From positions 191,001-255,000 of the forward strand of contig NZ_VLKU01000006.1 in NCBI RefSeq assembly GCF_007830335.1: a DNA stretch of 64,000 nucleotides, given 5' to 3'. Of the stretch, positions 9,707 through 17,970 are shown piece after piece; within the stretch, counting starts at the first letter, position 1; each line of letters starts with the position of its first letter. The position numbers were made by a program, and so were the translations under genes. The stretch comes from Paracoccus sulfuroxidans (lineage in GTDB: Bacteria > Pseudomonadota > Alphaproteobacteria > Rhodobacterales > Rhodobacteraceae). The notes under the pieces were generated by a model. The model saw nothing but the letters and a program-made list of their open reading frames with translations, did not search any database and was not told the DNA's origin.

Positions 9707-10543
9707 TTACGCTTTGAAGAAAGCCAGCAGATCCGGGTTGATGACATCAGCATTCGCCGTATGCATCCCGTGTGAAAAGCCAGGATAGATCTTCATCGTG
9801 CTGTTCTTCAGCAGTTTGTCCTGCAAAAGTGCTGCATTCTTGTAGGGCACGACCTGATCGTCGTCGCCCTGCAGGATCAGCACCGGCACCTCGATCGCTT
9901 TCAGATCCTCGGACTGGTCGGTTTCGGAAAACGCCTTGATGCCTTCGTAATGGGCCTTGGCGCTGCCCATCATCCCCTGACGCCACCAGTTGCGGATATT
10001 GCCCTCTGACACCTTCGCGCCGGGCCGGTTATAGCCGTAGAAGGGGCCGCTCGGGACGTCGATATAGAACTCGGCCCGGTTCGCGGCGAGTGCCTTGCGG
10101 AAACCGTCGAAGACCTCAATCGGGGTGCCACCGGGGTTGTCGTCGGTCTTGATCATCAGCGGCGGGACCGAGCTGATCAGCACCGCTTTCGCAACTCGCC
10201 CCTGCGGCTGGCCGTATTGCGCGACATAGCGCGCGACCTGCCCGCCGCCTGTCGAATGGCCGGCATGGATCGCGTTTTTCAGGTCCAGATGCTCGGCCAC
10301 AGCGGATGCATCGGCGGCGTAATGGTCCATGTCGTGACCCTCGCTCACTTGCTCGGATCGGCCATGACCGCGGCGGTCACTGGCGATGACACGATAACCC
10401 TTGCCCAGAAAATACAGCATCTGCGCGTCCCAATCATCGGCGCTGAGCGGCCAGCCGTGATGGAACATGATCGGCTGCGCGTCCTTCGGGCCCCAATCCT
10501 TGTAATAGATTTCGACGCCGTCCTTGGTGGTGACAAATGGCAT
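9707..10543 (-). CDS. Alpha/beta hydrolase, non-heme chloroperoxidase/arylesterase type
   Basis: A 278-residue single-domain alpha/beta hydrolase of the cofactor-free haloperoxidase/perhydrolase group. HHGWP (28-32) forms the oxyanion loop. The nucleophile is Ser97 in GHSTGGG. The acid lies in LQGDDDQVVPY and the base His in YPGFSHGMHT near the C-terminus. Such enzymes hydrolyse small esters and lactones and can form peracids; the in vivo substrate is unknown. It is the second gene behind the acetoacetate-decarboxylase-like gene (32-nt gap), and both should be expressed from the MerR-type promoter at 11555-11585. Confidence 0.9.
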   Translation of the reverse strand: MPFVTTKDGVEIYYKDWGPKDAQPIMFHHGWPLSADDWDAQMLYFLGKGYRVIASDRRGHGRSEQVSEGHDMDHYAADASAVAEHLDLKNAIHAGHSTGGGQVARYVAQYGQPQGRVAKAVLISSVPPLMIKTDDNPGGTPIEVFDGFRKALAANRAEFYIDVPSGPFYGYNRPGAKVSEGNIRNWWRQGMMGSAKAHYEGIKAFSETDQSEDLKAIEVPVLILQGDDDQVVPYKNAALLQDKLLKNSTMKIYPGFSHGMHTANADVINPDLLAFFKA

Positions 10544-10575
10544 GATCTGTATCTCCTTTTTGGCTTCAGGTTTGG

Positions 10576-11496
10576 TCAGTTTCGATCAAAGGCATGCAGC
10601 GGACGCGGCATGTGCAGCGCCATTTGCGTGTCCTTGACCACGTCGAAGCGAAGGATCCGACCTGCGCCAAGGCCGTCCAAAAGCTCGCTCATCGGTCCTT
10701 CGCCGCGTTCCACCACCACGTCGCGCGGCAACAGGCGCTGCGCGAAGGAGAGGTTGTTTGACTGGACGACCGTCTGCGCCCATTCCCCATTGAGCAGCCC
10801 GACAGAGATATTGGTCGTGATGCTCGATTGTGACGGCACTTGCTTCAGGCGCGGCATCGGCGCGCGCAAAGCCAGATCGGTGCGGCCACCCATGTTGAGG
10901 ATGCTGGCCGTGACCTCGCGGTCGATGTTCAGCTCAATCGGCGCCAGCCATTTCGGCAGTTGATAGCCAAAGGCGCCGCGCAGGCGGGCGATTTCCGTAT
11001 CGACCGGCAGGGCCAGCACATGCGCGTGGAAGGTGCGGCGGCGCAGCGCGTCGATCATGTGCACCACGCCGGGGCTGCGCGAACCGGGCTGGCGGATCAC
11101 GACGGCGATCGACACCTCGTTATAGGGATCGTTGTCGCAGACGTGGTAGGAAAACCAGGTCAGCGCGACCAAGCCAAAGCCCGGAAACGGTTTCAGCGGC
11201 TGCAAGGGTTCGGGCAATAATGCGGAAAGTTTCGCGGCAGAGGCCAGAAACAGCGTCTGCACGGTGCTGGCGCGGTAATAGAAATTCGGCGTCCAGACCG
11301 GCCCGATGGCGGTCTGCGCCTGATGCTTGGGCAGTCTGCGAAAGAAGTCGATATTCCCTGCCGCCGGGTCGCGCGCCACCACCTCCAGATCGGGGTTCGA
11401 ACGAAAGCGATCATAATAGCCGCCAGCGGGCACTTTGACCTGCTGCCCCGCAAATTCGACTTCGACAAAGTCCTTGCTTCCAAATGCGTTCAACAT
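10576..11496 (-). CDS. Acetoacetate decarboxylase family protein
   Basis: A 306-residue protein of the acetoacetate decarboxylase (ADC) fold. The core motif TWFSYHVCDNDPYNEVSIAV (113-132) and GYQLPKWLAPI (178-188) match the family. Lys182 lies where the Schiff-base lysine of decarboxylases sits. Many ADC homologues do not decarboxylate acetoacetate but act as (retro-)aldolases, dehydratases or hydrolases on other keto acids, so the reaction is open. It is the first gene of a two-gene operon with the hydrolase. The 183-bp upstream gap carries a MerR-type promoter. Confidence 0.85.
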   Translation of the reverse strand: MLNAFGSKDFVEVEFAGQQVKVPAGGYYDRFRSNPDLEVVARDPAAGNIDFFRRLPKHQAQTAIGPVWTPNFYYRASTVQTLFLASAAKLSALLPEPLQPLKPFPGFGLVALTWFSYHVCDNDPYNEVSIAVVIRQPGSRSPGVVHMIDALRRRTFHAHVLALPVDTEIARLRGAFGYQLPKWLAPIELNIDREVTASILNMGGRTDLALRAPMPRLKQVPSQSSITTNISVGLLNGEWAQTVVQSNNLSFAQRLLPRDVVVERGEGPMSELLDGLGAGRILRFDVVKDTQMALHMPRPLHAFDRN

Positions 11497-11554
11497 CGTC
11501 CGCTCCTGATGACCCGTCGGTAAAATGGCGGGTGGATTCTCGATTGCGGGACCA

Positions 11555-11585
11555 ATCTAGGGTTTGAACCTAGGTTTAAGGTCAA
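11555..11585 (-). promoter_or_regulatory. MerR-type promoter/operator of the ADC-like operon
   Basis: On the minus strand TTGACC (11585-11580) and CTAGAT (11560-11555) are separated by 19 bp, the over-long spacing typical of MerR-activated promoters. The spacer contains TTAAACCTAGGTTCAA (11579-11564), a near-perfect dyad. It is almost identical to the site in front of the OYE gene at 12053-12083. Confidence 0.75.
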
Positions 11586-11679
11586 GGGCCGAGGAGAATT
11601 TCTTCGGCGGCAGCAATCTCGTCTTCAGGTGTCGGGAAGATAATGCCCGCAGCGGGCGCGGGTTCCGCGCGGATTGCGC

Positions 11680-12042
11680 TCAGGCGGCGGACTGCTCGCG
11701 CCCGGCCAATTCGCCGATCAGCGCCTCGATCCGGCGCTTGCGGTCCTTTGCTTCAACGATCAGCGCCTCGACCGAGCGCAGCTTCACGGTCAGCAGGTCG
11801 ATGGCTTCGGCGCAGGAAATGGGATGGTCGTCCGCCCGAACCTCGACGCTAGAGATTTCCTTCAGCGTGAAGCCAAGGCCCTGTGCCTGTTCGATGAATT
11901 TCAGCAGGCTGACAAGCTCGACCGGGTAATCGCGATAGCCGTTCGCGTCGCGCGCGGCGGGCGCGATGATGCCGCGCTTTTCATAAAAGCGGATGCGTGA
12001 GGTGGTGACACCGGCTGCCTTGGCAATCTCTCCGATTTTCAT
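11680..12042 (-). CDS. MerR family transcriptional regulator
   Basis: A 120-residue MerR-family activator. The N-terminus MKIGEIAKAAGVTTSRIRFYE is a winged helix, followed by GYRDYPVELVSLLKFIEQAQ and a C-terminal coiled-coil dimerisation helix (about 75-112). It lacks a Cys cluster for metal sensing. The effector is likely an organic or redox signal, sensed through a very short C-terminus. The ATG at 12042 was chosen; a longer frame upstream has no MerR similarity. It lies between two promoters carrying the same dyad, so it probably controls both and possibly itself. Confidence 0.9.
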   Translation of the reverse strand: MKIGEIAKAAGVTTSRIRFYEKRGIIAPAARDANGYRDYPVELVSLLKFIEQAQGLGFTLKEISSVEVRADDHPISCAEAIDLLTVKLRSVEALIVEAKDRKRRIEALIGELAGREQSAA

Positions 12043-12052
12043 CGCCCGCCTC

Positions 12053-12083
12053 TTGACCTTAAACCTAGGTTTAAAGCCTATAT
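12053..12083 (+). promoter_or_regulatory. MerR-type promoter/operator of the OYE-like gene
   Basis: TTGACC (12053-12058) and CTATAT (12078-12083) are 19 bp apart. The spacer holds the perfect 16-bp palindrome TTAAACCTAGGTTTAA (12059-12074). Over-long spacing plus a central dyad is the signature of MerR activation by DNA untwisting. Confidence 0.8.
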
Positions 12084-12117
12084 CGCCCTGCGTCACGATG
12101 CAAAAGGATCCTGTCGC

Positions 12118-13383
12118 ATGTCCATCACCACCCAATCCGACCTCTTTGCGCCGCTGCATCTGCCGGGCGGCCAGATCATCAAGAACCGCATCGCCAAGGC
12201 CGCGATGGAGGAGAATATGGCCGATACCGTCCATCTTCCGGACGCGGCACTGCGCCAGCTTTATCGCGCATGGGCCGAAGGCGGGGCGGGTCTGCTGCTG
12301 ACCGGCAATGTCATGGTCGCGCCCGATGCGGTGACGGGACCAGCCGGCGTTATCCTCGACAAAAGCCAGCCGCTGGAACCCTTCCGCGAATGGGCGCGGG
12401 CGGGGCGCGCGAATGGCGCGCGGCTTTGGATGCAGATCAACCATCCTGGGCGGCAGGTCTATGCCGCGACCAATCCGCAGGCCATCGCGCCCTCCGCCGT
12501 CCCGGTCGCGATTGAGGGCTATGCGCATCTCTTAGCCAAGCCCCGCGCGATGAACGAGGACGACATCGCCGAGGTCATCCGCCGCTTCGCCGAAACCGCT
12601 GCCTTGGCCGAGCAGGCAGGCTTCGACGGCGTCCAGATCCACGCGGCCCACGGCTATCTGCTCAGCCAGTTCCTGTCGCCGCTGACCAATCAACGCGAGG
12701 ATCAATGGGGCGGCTCGCTGGAGAACCGGGCGCGGTTGCTGGTCGAGATCGTCCGGACCGTGCGTGCCCGCGTCGCGCCGGGGTTTGGCGTCGGCGTGAA
12801 GCTGAACTCCTCGGATTTTCAGAAGGGCGGGTTTGAGGCGGCGGATGCGGTTCAGGTCGTGCGGCTGCTAAACCCGCTGGCCGTCGATCTGGTTGAGCTC
12901 TCGGGCGGCAGCTACGAAAGCCCGGCCATGCACGGGCGGCCGGAGCGCGAAAGCACCCGTACGCGCGAAGCCTATTTCGTCGACTTCGCTCGTGATGTGG
13001 TGGCGGTTGCCGAGATGCCGATCATGGTGACCGGCGGGATCCGCCGCCGCGCCACGGCGGAGGCGGCGTTTGCCCCCGAGGATGGTCGTCCCGGCGTCGC
13101 CATGGTCGGCATCGGGCAGGCCTTGGCCTATGCGCCGGACCTGCCGAACCGTTGGGAGCAGGCCGAGGCGGCGGTCGAGGTGCCGCAGGTGCGCTGGAAG
13201 AACCGCGCCGTCTCGGGCCTTGCCAATATGGCGCTGACCAAGCTGCAATTGCGGCGACTTGGCAAAGGCAAGGCGCCCAAGGCCAACGCATGGGCCTCGC
13301 TTGTGCTGATCCGAGATCGCCTGCGCATGTCCCGCCGCAGCCGCCGCTATCGCGACTGGTTGCAGCGGCGCGTGGTTGCGTGA
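12118..13383 (+). CDS. NADH:flavin oxidoreductase, Old Yellow Enzyme family
   Basis: A 421-residue FMN-dependent TIM-barrel reductase of the OYE/2,4-dienoyl-CoA-reductase-like group. IHAAHGYLLSQFLSPLTN near residue 175 and REDQWGGSLENRARL are diagnostic. The protein lacks the C-terminal FeS/FAD extension of dienoyl-CoA reductases. It would reduce activated C=C bonds (enones, quinones, nitro compounds) with NAD(P)H. The ATG at 12118 follows AGGA in the leader. It is transcribed divergently from merR and is preceded by a MerR-type promoter, so it is the likely main target of that regulator. Confidence 0.92.
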   Translation: MSITTQSDLFAPLHLPGGQIIKNRIAKAAMEENMADTVHLPDAALRQLYRAWAEGGAGLLLTGNVMVAPDAVTGPAGVILDKSQPLEPFREWARAGRANGARLWMQINHPGRQVYAATNPQAIAPSAVPVAIEGYAHLLAKPRAMNEDDIAEVIRRFAETAALAEQAGFDGVQIHAAHGYLLSQFLSPLTNQREDQWGGSLENRARLLVEIVRTVRARVAPGFGVGVKLNSSDFQKGGFEAADAVQVVRLLNPLAVDLVELSGGSYESPAMHGRPERESTRTREAYFVDFARDVVAVAEMPIMVTGGIRRRATAEAAFAPEDGRPGVAMVGIGQALAYAPDLPNRWEQAEAAVEVPQVRWKNRAVSGLANMALTKLQLRRLGKGKAPKANAWASLVLIRDRLRMSRRSRRYRDWLQRRVVA

Positions 13384-13431
13384 AAGGCAAGTGTTTCCCG
13401 GCATAGCATCGGTCTGACCTGTGCCGCGCAC

Positions 13432-13764
13432 TCACTTCAGCGCCAGATAGCTGTCGCTGTTCAGCGCCCACATCCGCACGGCAACGCCACCTGCAAAGGT
13501 CTCCGCCGTGCGGTCCCGGATCTGCTCCGCCACCGCGCGCAGAAGATCGGGCGAGCGGGCTGGCCCGGGCATATAGGCTAGTTCGACATTCACCGCCGGT
13601 TGGTCGGGCAGACCTTTCACCGCAATCGCCGCTAGCTGACAGGCGTCGATCTTGACCGCCAGATCATGGCACAAAAGCCCACGCAGATCCGTCAGCAGGC
13701 GCGGGATCGCGGCCTCATCGGGGGGCAGCAGGGTCTCATCGAAGTAGACCTTGAGATTGGGCAT
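13432..13764 (-). CDS. Small tautomerase-like protein
   Basis: A 110-residue protein beginning MPNLKVYFDETLL. If the Met is removed, Pro1 would be the catalytic base, as in tautomerase-superfamily enzymes, and the length fits a 5-carboxymethyl-2-hydroxymuconate isomerase-like fold. It is the last gene of the hydroxyquinol operon, 9 nt after the dioxygenase. A keto-enol tautomerase acting on maleylacetate or a related ring-cleavage product is plausible but not shown. The family assignment is moderate because only the N-terminus and size are distinctive. Confidence 0.6.
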   Translation of the reverse strand: MPNLKVYFDETLLPPDEAAIPRLLTDLRGLLCHDLAVKIDACQLAAIAVKGLPDQPAVNVELAYMPGPARSPDLLRAVAEQIRDRTAETFAGGVAVRMWALNSDSYLALK

Positions 13765-13773
13765 GACACAGCC

Positions 13774-14610
13774 TCACGACTGAACGAGGACGAAATCGAA
13801 GTGGGAATGCCATTCGGTGTCCCCGCCCTCGACCTTCTCATAAGGCGCGACGAGCGAGCGTTTGACCCCGAACACGGTGTCTGAGGTGATGTATTGGTCA
13901 TCACCTACGAAGGTATGCGTGACCAGCCGCTGATAGCCGGGCGCGGTCACGAGGTAATGGACATGCGCCGGGCGGAACGGGTGGCGGCCGAGATGGCCGA
14001 GCATTTGCCCGACCGGGCCGTCATCCGGGATCGGATAGGCGACGGGTTTGATGCCGACAAAGCTGTAAGCCCCATCCGGGCCGGTGATGAAGCGGCCGCG
14101 ATTGTTCCATTTCGGCTGAATGTCCGGCTGCTGAACGTCATAATAACCGTCCGCATTGTCCGACCAGACATCAATCGTCGCGCCTTCAATCGGGTTGCCG
14201 TCGAGATCGAGCACGCGGCCTTCGAACAGACAAGTCTCGCCCTTGCCGTCCAAGGTGATCTTGTCGCCCATCTGCCGGATCGGCGCGCCTGCGACATGGA
14301 ACGGGCCGAAGACGGTGTTTTCCGTCGCGCCTTCGGGACGCTGGTTGTTGATCGCGTCGACCAGCATCGACACGCCGAGCGTGTCCGACAGCAGAATGAA
14401 CTCCTGCCGCTCGCCCGAACACATCCGCCCGGCGCGTGTCAGGAAGTCGATGGCGGCGTCCCATTCTTCGGGGCGCAGTTTCACGTCCTTGATATAGGTG
14501 TGCAGATACTGGACCAGCTTCCCCATAACCTCGGCCAGACGCGGATCGATATTCTCGCCCATGCGGTCGTTGACAGCCTCGACCGAGGCGGCTTCGGTGA
14601 AATAGCTCAT
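13774..14610 (-). CDS. Intradiol dioxygenase, probable hydroxyquinol 1,2-dioxygenase
   Basis: A 278-residue non-heme Fe(III) intradiol dioxygenase that would open hydroxyquinol (1,2,4-trihydroxybenzene) to maleylacetate. Predicted iron ligands are Tyr157 in DGYYD, Tyr192 in AYPIP, and His216/His218 in RPAHVHYL. The N-terminal helical dimerisation domain (1-100) is typical of the catechol/hydroxyquinol group. Specificity for hydroxyquinol over catechol is inferred from the linked maleylacetate reductase and flavin hydroxylase. Its ATG overlaps the stop of the permease gene (ATGA), tying ring cleavage to substrate uptake. A second paralogue is at 40622-41536. Confidence 0.9.
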   Translation of the reverse strand: MSYFTEAASVEAVNDRMGENIDPRLAEVMGKLVQYLHTYIKDVKLRPEEWDAAIDFLTRAGRMCSGERQEFILLSDTLGVSMLVDAINNQRPEGATENTVFGPFHVAGAPIRQMGDKITLDGKGETCLFEGRVLDLDGNPIEGATIDVWSDNADGYYDVQQPDIQPKWNNRGRFITGPDGAYSFVGIKPVAYPIPDDGPVGQMLGHLGRHPFRPAHVHYLVTAPGYQRLVTHTFVGDDQYITSDTVFGVKRSLVAPYEKVEGGDTEWHSHFDFVLVQS

Positions 14611-15668
14611 GTGAGGGCTCCTTCTTTGGTGGTTTGGACTGCAGCCGGTGGGCGATGGGACAAGGGCAGAAGGTCAAAGCCCGTCCGCTCTTTCAGCATC
14701 CCCCAAAGGCCGCGCCGTGCAAACAGCATGATCGCGATGCCAATGAGGCCAAGGACGATCAGATAGACGCTGCCATAATCCGACAGCAGGCGTTTCAGAA
14801 TGTAGAAGACCACCGCCCCGATGATCGGACCGGGCAAGGTGCCGATGCCGCCGATCACGACGATGAAGATGACGAAGGCGGTCCAATCGGTCACCGCAAA
14901 GGCCGAGTTCGGGGTGATCCGGCCCAGTTGCAGAAAGATCAGCGCGCCGCAGATGCCGGTGCCGAAGGCAGTGAGCAGAAAGACCAGCGCCTTCAGCCGC
15001 AAGGGATCGACCCCGACCGAACGCGCGGCATTCACATTGTCGCGGATCGCCTGCAACCCGAGCCCCATGCGCGAGCGCAGGAACATATAGGAGGCGACCA
15101 GCGTCACCAGCGCAAGCGCCAAGACCAGCCAGTAAAGCATCGTATCGGCCGCCGCCGCGCTGCTCACGTCCAGCGCATCCTTGATGGCTTGGACGCCGAG
15201 CATATCCTTGGTCGTGCCTTTGGGCAGCGAGGTGCCGGTGCCCCCGCCAACCGCTTTCCATTGGCTGAACGCGAGCCGCAGGATGTCGGCCACGACCCAT
15301 GTCGCGATGGCGAAGTAAGCGCCGTTCAGGCGGAAGGTAAAGAAGGCGACCGGGATCGACAGCACCATCGCGACGATGCCCGCGATCAGCACCCCGGTCA
15401 GCGGATCAAGCCCGTAAAGGATGACGCCCGCAAAGGCCGTATAGGCGCCGATGCCGACGAAAGCCTGCTGCCCAACCGAGACGAGGCCCGCAAACCCCGC
15501 CAGCATGTTCCAATTCAGCGCCAGCACCGTCAGGGCAAGGATCATGAACAGGTCCTGCACGACGGCGCGCGGCGCGAAGAACGGAAGTAGGGCCATGACC
15601 ACGGCAAGGAGGGCGATCAGCGCGAAGGAAAAGCTGCGCGATTGGGTGAGGTTGGAGATTTGTGTCAT
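14607..15668 (-). CDS. Branched-chain amino acid-type ABC transporter permease (LivM type)
   Basis: A 353-residue inner-membrane permease with about ten hydrophobic helices and the LivM signature segment GLVSVGQQAFVGIGAYTAFA near the N-terminus. The start at 15668 follows GAGGG about 7 nt upstream and lies 10 nt after the LivH-type stop; a longer frame overlaps livH. It pairs with the LivH-type permease in a HAAT importer. In this operon the cargo is more likely an aromatic acid or phenol than an amino acid, since the operon also encodes ring-cleavage enzymes. Confidence 0.93.
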   Translation of the reverse strand: MTQISNLTQSRSFSFALIALLAVVMALLPFFAPRAVVQDLFMILALTVLALNWNMLAGFAGLVSVGQQAFVGIGAYTAFAGVILYGLDPLTGVLIAGIVAMVLSIPVAFFTFRLNGAYFAIATWVVADILRLAFSQWKAVGGGTGTSLPKGTTKDMLGVQAIKDALDVSSAAAADTMLYWLVLALALVTLVASYMFLRSRMGLGLQAIRDNVNAARSVGVDPLRLKALVFLLTAFGTGICGALIFLQLGRITPNSAFAVTDWTAFVIFIVVIGGIGTLPGPIIGAVVFYILKRLLSDYGSVYLIVLGLIGIAIMLFARRGLWGMLKERTGFDLLPLSHRPPAAVQTTKEGALT

Positions 15669-15678
15669 ACGCGCACCC

Positions 15679-16542
15679 TCAATCATTGGCTCGGGGGAAA
15701 AGACCCCGCGGCCGGACCAGAAGAACCGCCACGAAGGCGATATGCCCCGCAAGGATCTGCCATTCGGGATTGATCGCCGCGCCCAAAGCTTGCGCGACGC
15801 CGATGATCAACCCTCCGGCGAGCGTGCCCCAGAGGCTGCCAAGGCCGCCGATGATCACCGCCTCGAAGGCGTAGAGAAGACGCGCCGGGCCGATCGAGGG
15901 ATCGAAGTTCGAGCGTGTGCCCAGAAACAGCGCGGCGATGGTCGCGACGACCAGCGCAATCCCGGTCGCAATCGCAAAGACGCGCTGCGGCTGGATGCCC
16001 ATCAGTTGCACCGTCACCATATCGTCCGAGGTTGCCCGGAAGGCGCGGCCAAGGGCGGTGCGGTAAAAGACCTGATTGAGGACGACAATGACCAGCACCG
16101 CCGTCACCAGTGTCATCAGCGGCATAACCCCGACCGTCACTGGCCCAAGCGGCAGCGATTGCGATTCAATCGCCCCTGCCGCCAGCTTGCGGCTGTCAGC
16201 GGTGAAGCCCTGCAGCAGCACGTTCTGGATCACGACCGAGAGGCCGAAGGTGACCAGAAGCGGCGGCAGAATATCCTCGCCCAAGACCCGGTTCAGCAGA
16301 TAGGTCTGCAAAACCCAGCCAAGCGCGAACATCACCGGCAGCGCGAAAAGCGCCGCGAGGAAAGGGTTAATGCCAAGCGCCGTCGTGATCATCAGGATCA
16401 GATAGGCCGCCAGCACGATCAGATCGCCATGGGCCAGATTGACCAGCCGCATGACCCCGAAGACGAGGCTCAGCCCCGCCGCAAACAGCGCATAAAGACC
16501 GCCAAGCAGCAGGCCCTGCACCAATGTGTCCAGCCAGTTCAT
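15679..16542 (-). CDS. Branched-chain amino acid-type ABC transporter permease (LivH type)
   Basis: A 287-residue permease with about eight membrane helices. LLGGLYALFAAGLSLVFGVM near the N-terminus and GGLGSLWGTLAGGLIIGVAQ near the C-terminus are LivH hallmarks. Its start overlaps the stop of the LivF-type ATPase gene by ATGA. It is the second membrane subunit of the same importer. Confidence 0.94.
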   Translation of the reverse strand: MNWLDTLVQGLLLGGLYALFAAGLSLVFGVMRLVNLAHGDLIVLAAYLILMITTALGINPFLAALFALPVMFALGWVLQTYLLNRVLGEDILPPLLVTFGLSVVIQNVLLQGFTADSRKLAAGAIESQSLPLGPVTVGVMPLMTLVTAVLVIVVLNQVFYRTALGRAFRATSDDMVTVQLMGIQPQRVFAIATGIALVVATIAALFLGTRSNFDPSIGPARLLYAFEAVIIGGLGSLWGTLAGGLIIGVAQALGAAINPEWQILAGHIAFVAVLLVRPRGLFPRAND

Positions 16543-17249
16543 GCGTGGGATACTCCGAAATAGGCGTCATGGATCGCCTCGCGGCTGAGATCGCCGGGGC
16601 GTCCGGACAGGGTGATGCGGCCTTCCATCATGCAATAAAGCCGGTCGGCGACCTTCATCGCCTGCCCGATATCCTGTTCGACCACGATGATCGCAGTGCC
16701 GCTTTGGCGGATCATCGGGAAGGAGGCGTAGATTTCCTTGATGACGACGGGGGCGAGGCCGAGGCTGAGTTCATCACACAGAAGCACCTCGGGGTTCGAC
16801 ATCAGCGCCCGCCCGATCGCGACCATCTGCTGCTGCCCGCCCGACAAGGCGGTTGCAGGCGAATGGCGACGCTCGGCGAGGATCGGGAACAGTTCGTGGA
16901 TGCGGGCCAGCGTCCAGAAGCCGTTGCCCTGACGCTTTTGCCCGCCGATCAGCAGGTTTTCCTCGACCGTGAGCGAGGGGAAGAGCCGCCGTCCTTCTGG
17001 CACCATCGCGATCCCGGCCTTCAGGATTTCGGGCGCGGGCGCGCGGGTCAGATCGCGGTCTTGCAGCCGGATCGACCCGCCCGAGGGCGGCACGATGCCG
17101 GTGATCGCCCGCATCAGCGTCGTCTTGCCCGCTCCATTCGCGCCGATAATCGCAATCGTCTCGCCGGGTTCGAGTTGGATATCGACCCCGAACAGGGCCT
17201 GAAAATCGCCGTAGCGGGCGGTCAGATCGGTGATGGACAGAAGTGTCAT
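16539..17249 (-). CDS. ABC transporter ATP-binding protein (LivF type)
   Basis: A 236-residue ATPase: Walker A GANGAGKTT near residue 37, signature LSGGQQQMVAIGRALM, Walker B VLLCDELSLGL, and PEGRRLFPSLTVEENL, the LivF-specific stretch. The ATG at 17249 overlaps the LivG-type stop (ATGA); the longer upstream frame lies within livG. It works with the LivG-type ATPase as a heterodimer on the cytoplasmic face. Confidence 0.94.
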   Translation of the reverse strand: MTLLSITDLTARYGDFQALFGVDIQLEPGETIAIIGANGAGKTTLMRAITGIVPPSGGSIRLQDRDLTRAPAPEILKAGIAMVPEGRRLFPSLTVEENLLIGGQKRQGNGFWTLARIHELFPILAERRHSPATALSGGQQQMVAIGRALMSNPEVLLCDELSLGLAPVVIKEIYASFPMIRQSGTAIIVVEQDIGQAMKVADRLYCMMEGRITLSGRPGDLSREAIHDAYFGVSHA

Positions 17250-17965
17250 GCCTCGGCCCCCAGATAGATTTCGCGGACCTGATCCGAGGCCATGACCTCG
17301 GCCGGTGTGCCGATCATCAGGACGCGCCCAAAGTTCAGGACCAGCAGCTTTTCGACGACGCGGGTCAGGGCGTGGAGGACATGTTCGATCCAGATGATCG
17401 CCGTGCCGCTCGCGTGGATGCCCTTGATCGTGTCGACCAGCTCGCCACATTCGCCTTCGGTCAGCCCGCCTGCGATTTCGTCAAGCAGGATCACGCGCGG
17501 ATTGGTCGCCATGGCGCGGGCCAGCTCCAACCGTTTGCGGCTGAGAAGCGACAGCCCGCCCGAGGGTTTGCCGGCAGAAGCCGCAAGCCCGGTCTGGCGC
17601 AGGATCTCCATGCAGCGCGCCTCGGCCTCTGCGGCGGAAAGCTGAGCCCCGAAGCGCGCGGCGACCAGCAGATTTTCATAGACCGACAGATGCCCGAAGG
17701 GCTGTGGGATCTGGAACGACCGACCGACGCCGCTGCGGCAGCGATCCATCGGCGATTGCTGGGTGACATCGACCCCGTCCAGAAACACCTGACCCGCATT
17801 CGGGCGGATATTCCCGGTGATGAGGTTAAACAGGGTCGATTTCCCCGCCCCGTTCGGCCCGATGATACCAAGCGCCTGACCAGCATCGAGATCGAAGGTT
17901 ACGTCATCCGTGACCTTCAGCGCGCCAAAGTTTTTGGACACATTGCGCAATGAAAGGATCGGCAT
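17246..17965 (-). CDS. ABC transporter ATP-binding protein (LivG type)
   Basis: A 239-residue ATPase with Walker A GPNGAGKST near residue 37, the LivG-type VFLDGVDVTQQSPMDRCRSG, and Walker B VILLDEIAGGLTEGE. The canonical ABC signature LSGGQ is altered to LSLLSRKRLELARAMAT, as usual for LivG. It lies 5 nt after the binding-protein gene and overlaps livF, forming one transcript with the importer and the dioxygenase. Confidence 0.93.
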   Translation of the reverse strand: MPILSLRNVSKNFGALKVTDDVTFDLDAGQALGIIGPNGAGKSTLFNLITGNIRPNAGQVFLDGVDVTQQSPMDRCRSGVGRSFQIPQPFGHLSVYENLLVAARFGAQLSAAEAEARCMEILRQTGLAASAGKPSGGLSLLSRKRLELARAMATNPRVILLDEIAGGLTEGECGELVDTIKGIHASGTAIIWIEHVLHALTRVVEKLLVLNFGRVLMIGTPAEVMASDQVREIYLGAEA

Positions 17966-17970
17966 GGCCC

